DNA of 64,000 nucleotides. Origin: JADJLQ01 sp044227925 (GTDB lineage: Bacteria > Bacteroidota > Bacteroidia > Chitinophagales > Saprospiraceae). Shown here in pieces: positions 63,815 to 64,000 of the stretch (positions are counted from its first letter, which is position 1; each line of letters begins with the position of its first letter). Under the pieces are notes generated by a model. It saw only the letters and a program-made list of their open reading frames with translations. It was not told the origin of the DNA and searched no databases. Both the position numbers and the translations under genes were made by a program. The stretch covers positions 76,638 to 140,637 of the forward strand of contig JBGAVW010000005.1 in assembly GCA_044227925.1 (NCBI GenBank), given 5' to 3'.

Positions 63815-64000
63815 ATCCTTTTTTTTTGTAAAGGTATTCAGATTATACTCAGAATGGTATGGTTTTATATCTTTATACTTTTCATTAATAGGAAATAGTG
63901 CCGGCAAAAATATACCAGGTTTATGTAATAGAATTATCAAAGAAGGTATTTACTGAAAATACAAAATTCCGCCTGGCCAACCCTCAATACAATGGAGTAC

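Overview
The window is chromosomal DNA of a member of the Bacteroidota. The evidence is: two very large secreted proteins ending in type IX secretion (T9SS) sorting domains (one type A, one type B/CHU_C); promoters of the Bacteroidota form TTTG-N17-18-TAnnTTTG in front of rpsA, the rRNA operon and dnaX; and start codons that mostly lack a Shine-Dalgarno sequence. A Saprospiria/Chitinophagia-like lineage is plausible, but I could not run a 16S comparison.

Layout. 1-386: the end of a DUF2807 surface protein. 0.6-7.8 kb: rpsA, then a complete 16S-23S-5S rRNA operon without tRNA genes in the spacer, with processing stems and a strong terminator. 7.8-17.1 kb: housekeeping genes dnaX, pyrD, argS, glnS, ssrA (tmRNA) and, on the minus strand, priA. 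17.1-38.5 kb: a trypsin-like protease, two exported amidohydrolases, a DUF4056 protein, a giant T9SS type-B protein, lysS, a secreted CARDB metalloprotease with a T9SS type-A tail, a SET protein, an exported URO-D-fold protein and an MFS transporter. 38.9-42.6 kb: a DnaE-like polymerase with a decayed PHP domain and a palindrome at its promoter, then a decaying MazEF-type module.

42.7-63.3 kb is the most interesting part. Three minus-strand operons encode polysaccharide or envelope functions: (i) response regulator, DUF4184, STAS, TPR/beta-barrel; (ii) family-4 glycosyltransferase, GtrA; (iii) family-2 glycosyltransferase, mannose-1-phosphate guanylyltransferase, a GT-C-like membrane protein, a lipoprotein and an unknown protein. 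A truncated copy of the family-2 glycosyltransferase follows. Next come a sigma-54-dependent response regulator and a plus-strand operon FIST - H-NOX - HNOBA/multi-PAS hybrid histidine kinase (with REC and HPt).

Five transcription starts in this region share one architecture: a palindrome close to TTCCAAATATTGGAA about 90-100 bp upstream of the predicted start, and a sigma-54-like -24/-12 element (GG-N10-G) just before the gene. I infer one regulon: nitric oxide (or another haem ligand) is sensed by H-NOX, passes through the HNOBA kinase phosphorelay to the sigma-54 activator, and controls surface polysaccharide synthesis and export plus the sensor operon itself. This wiring is inferred from sequence and context only.
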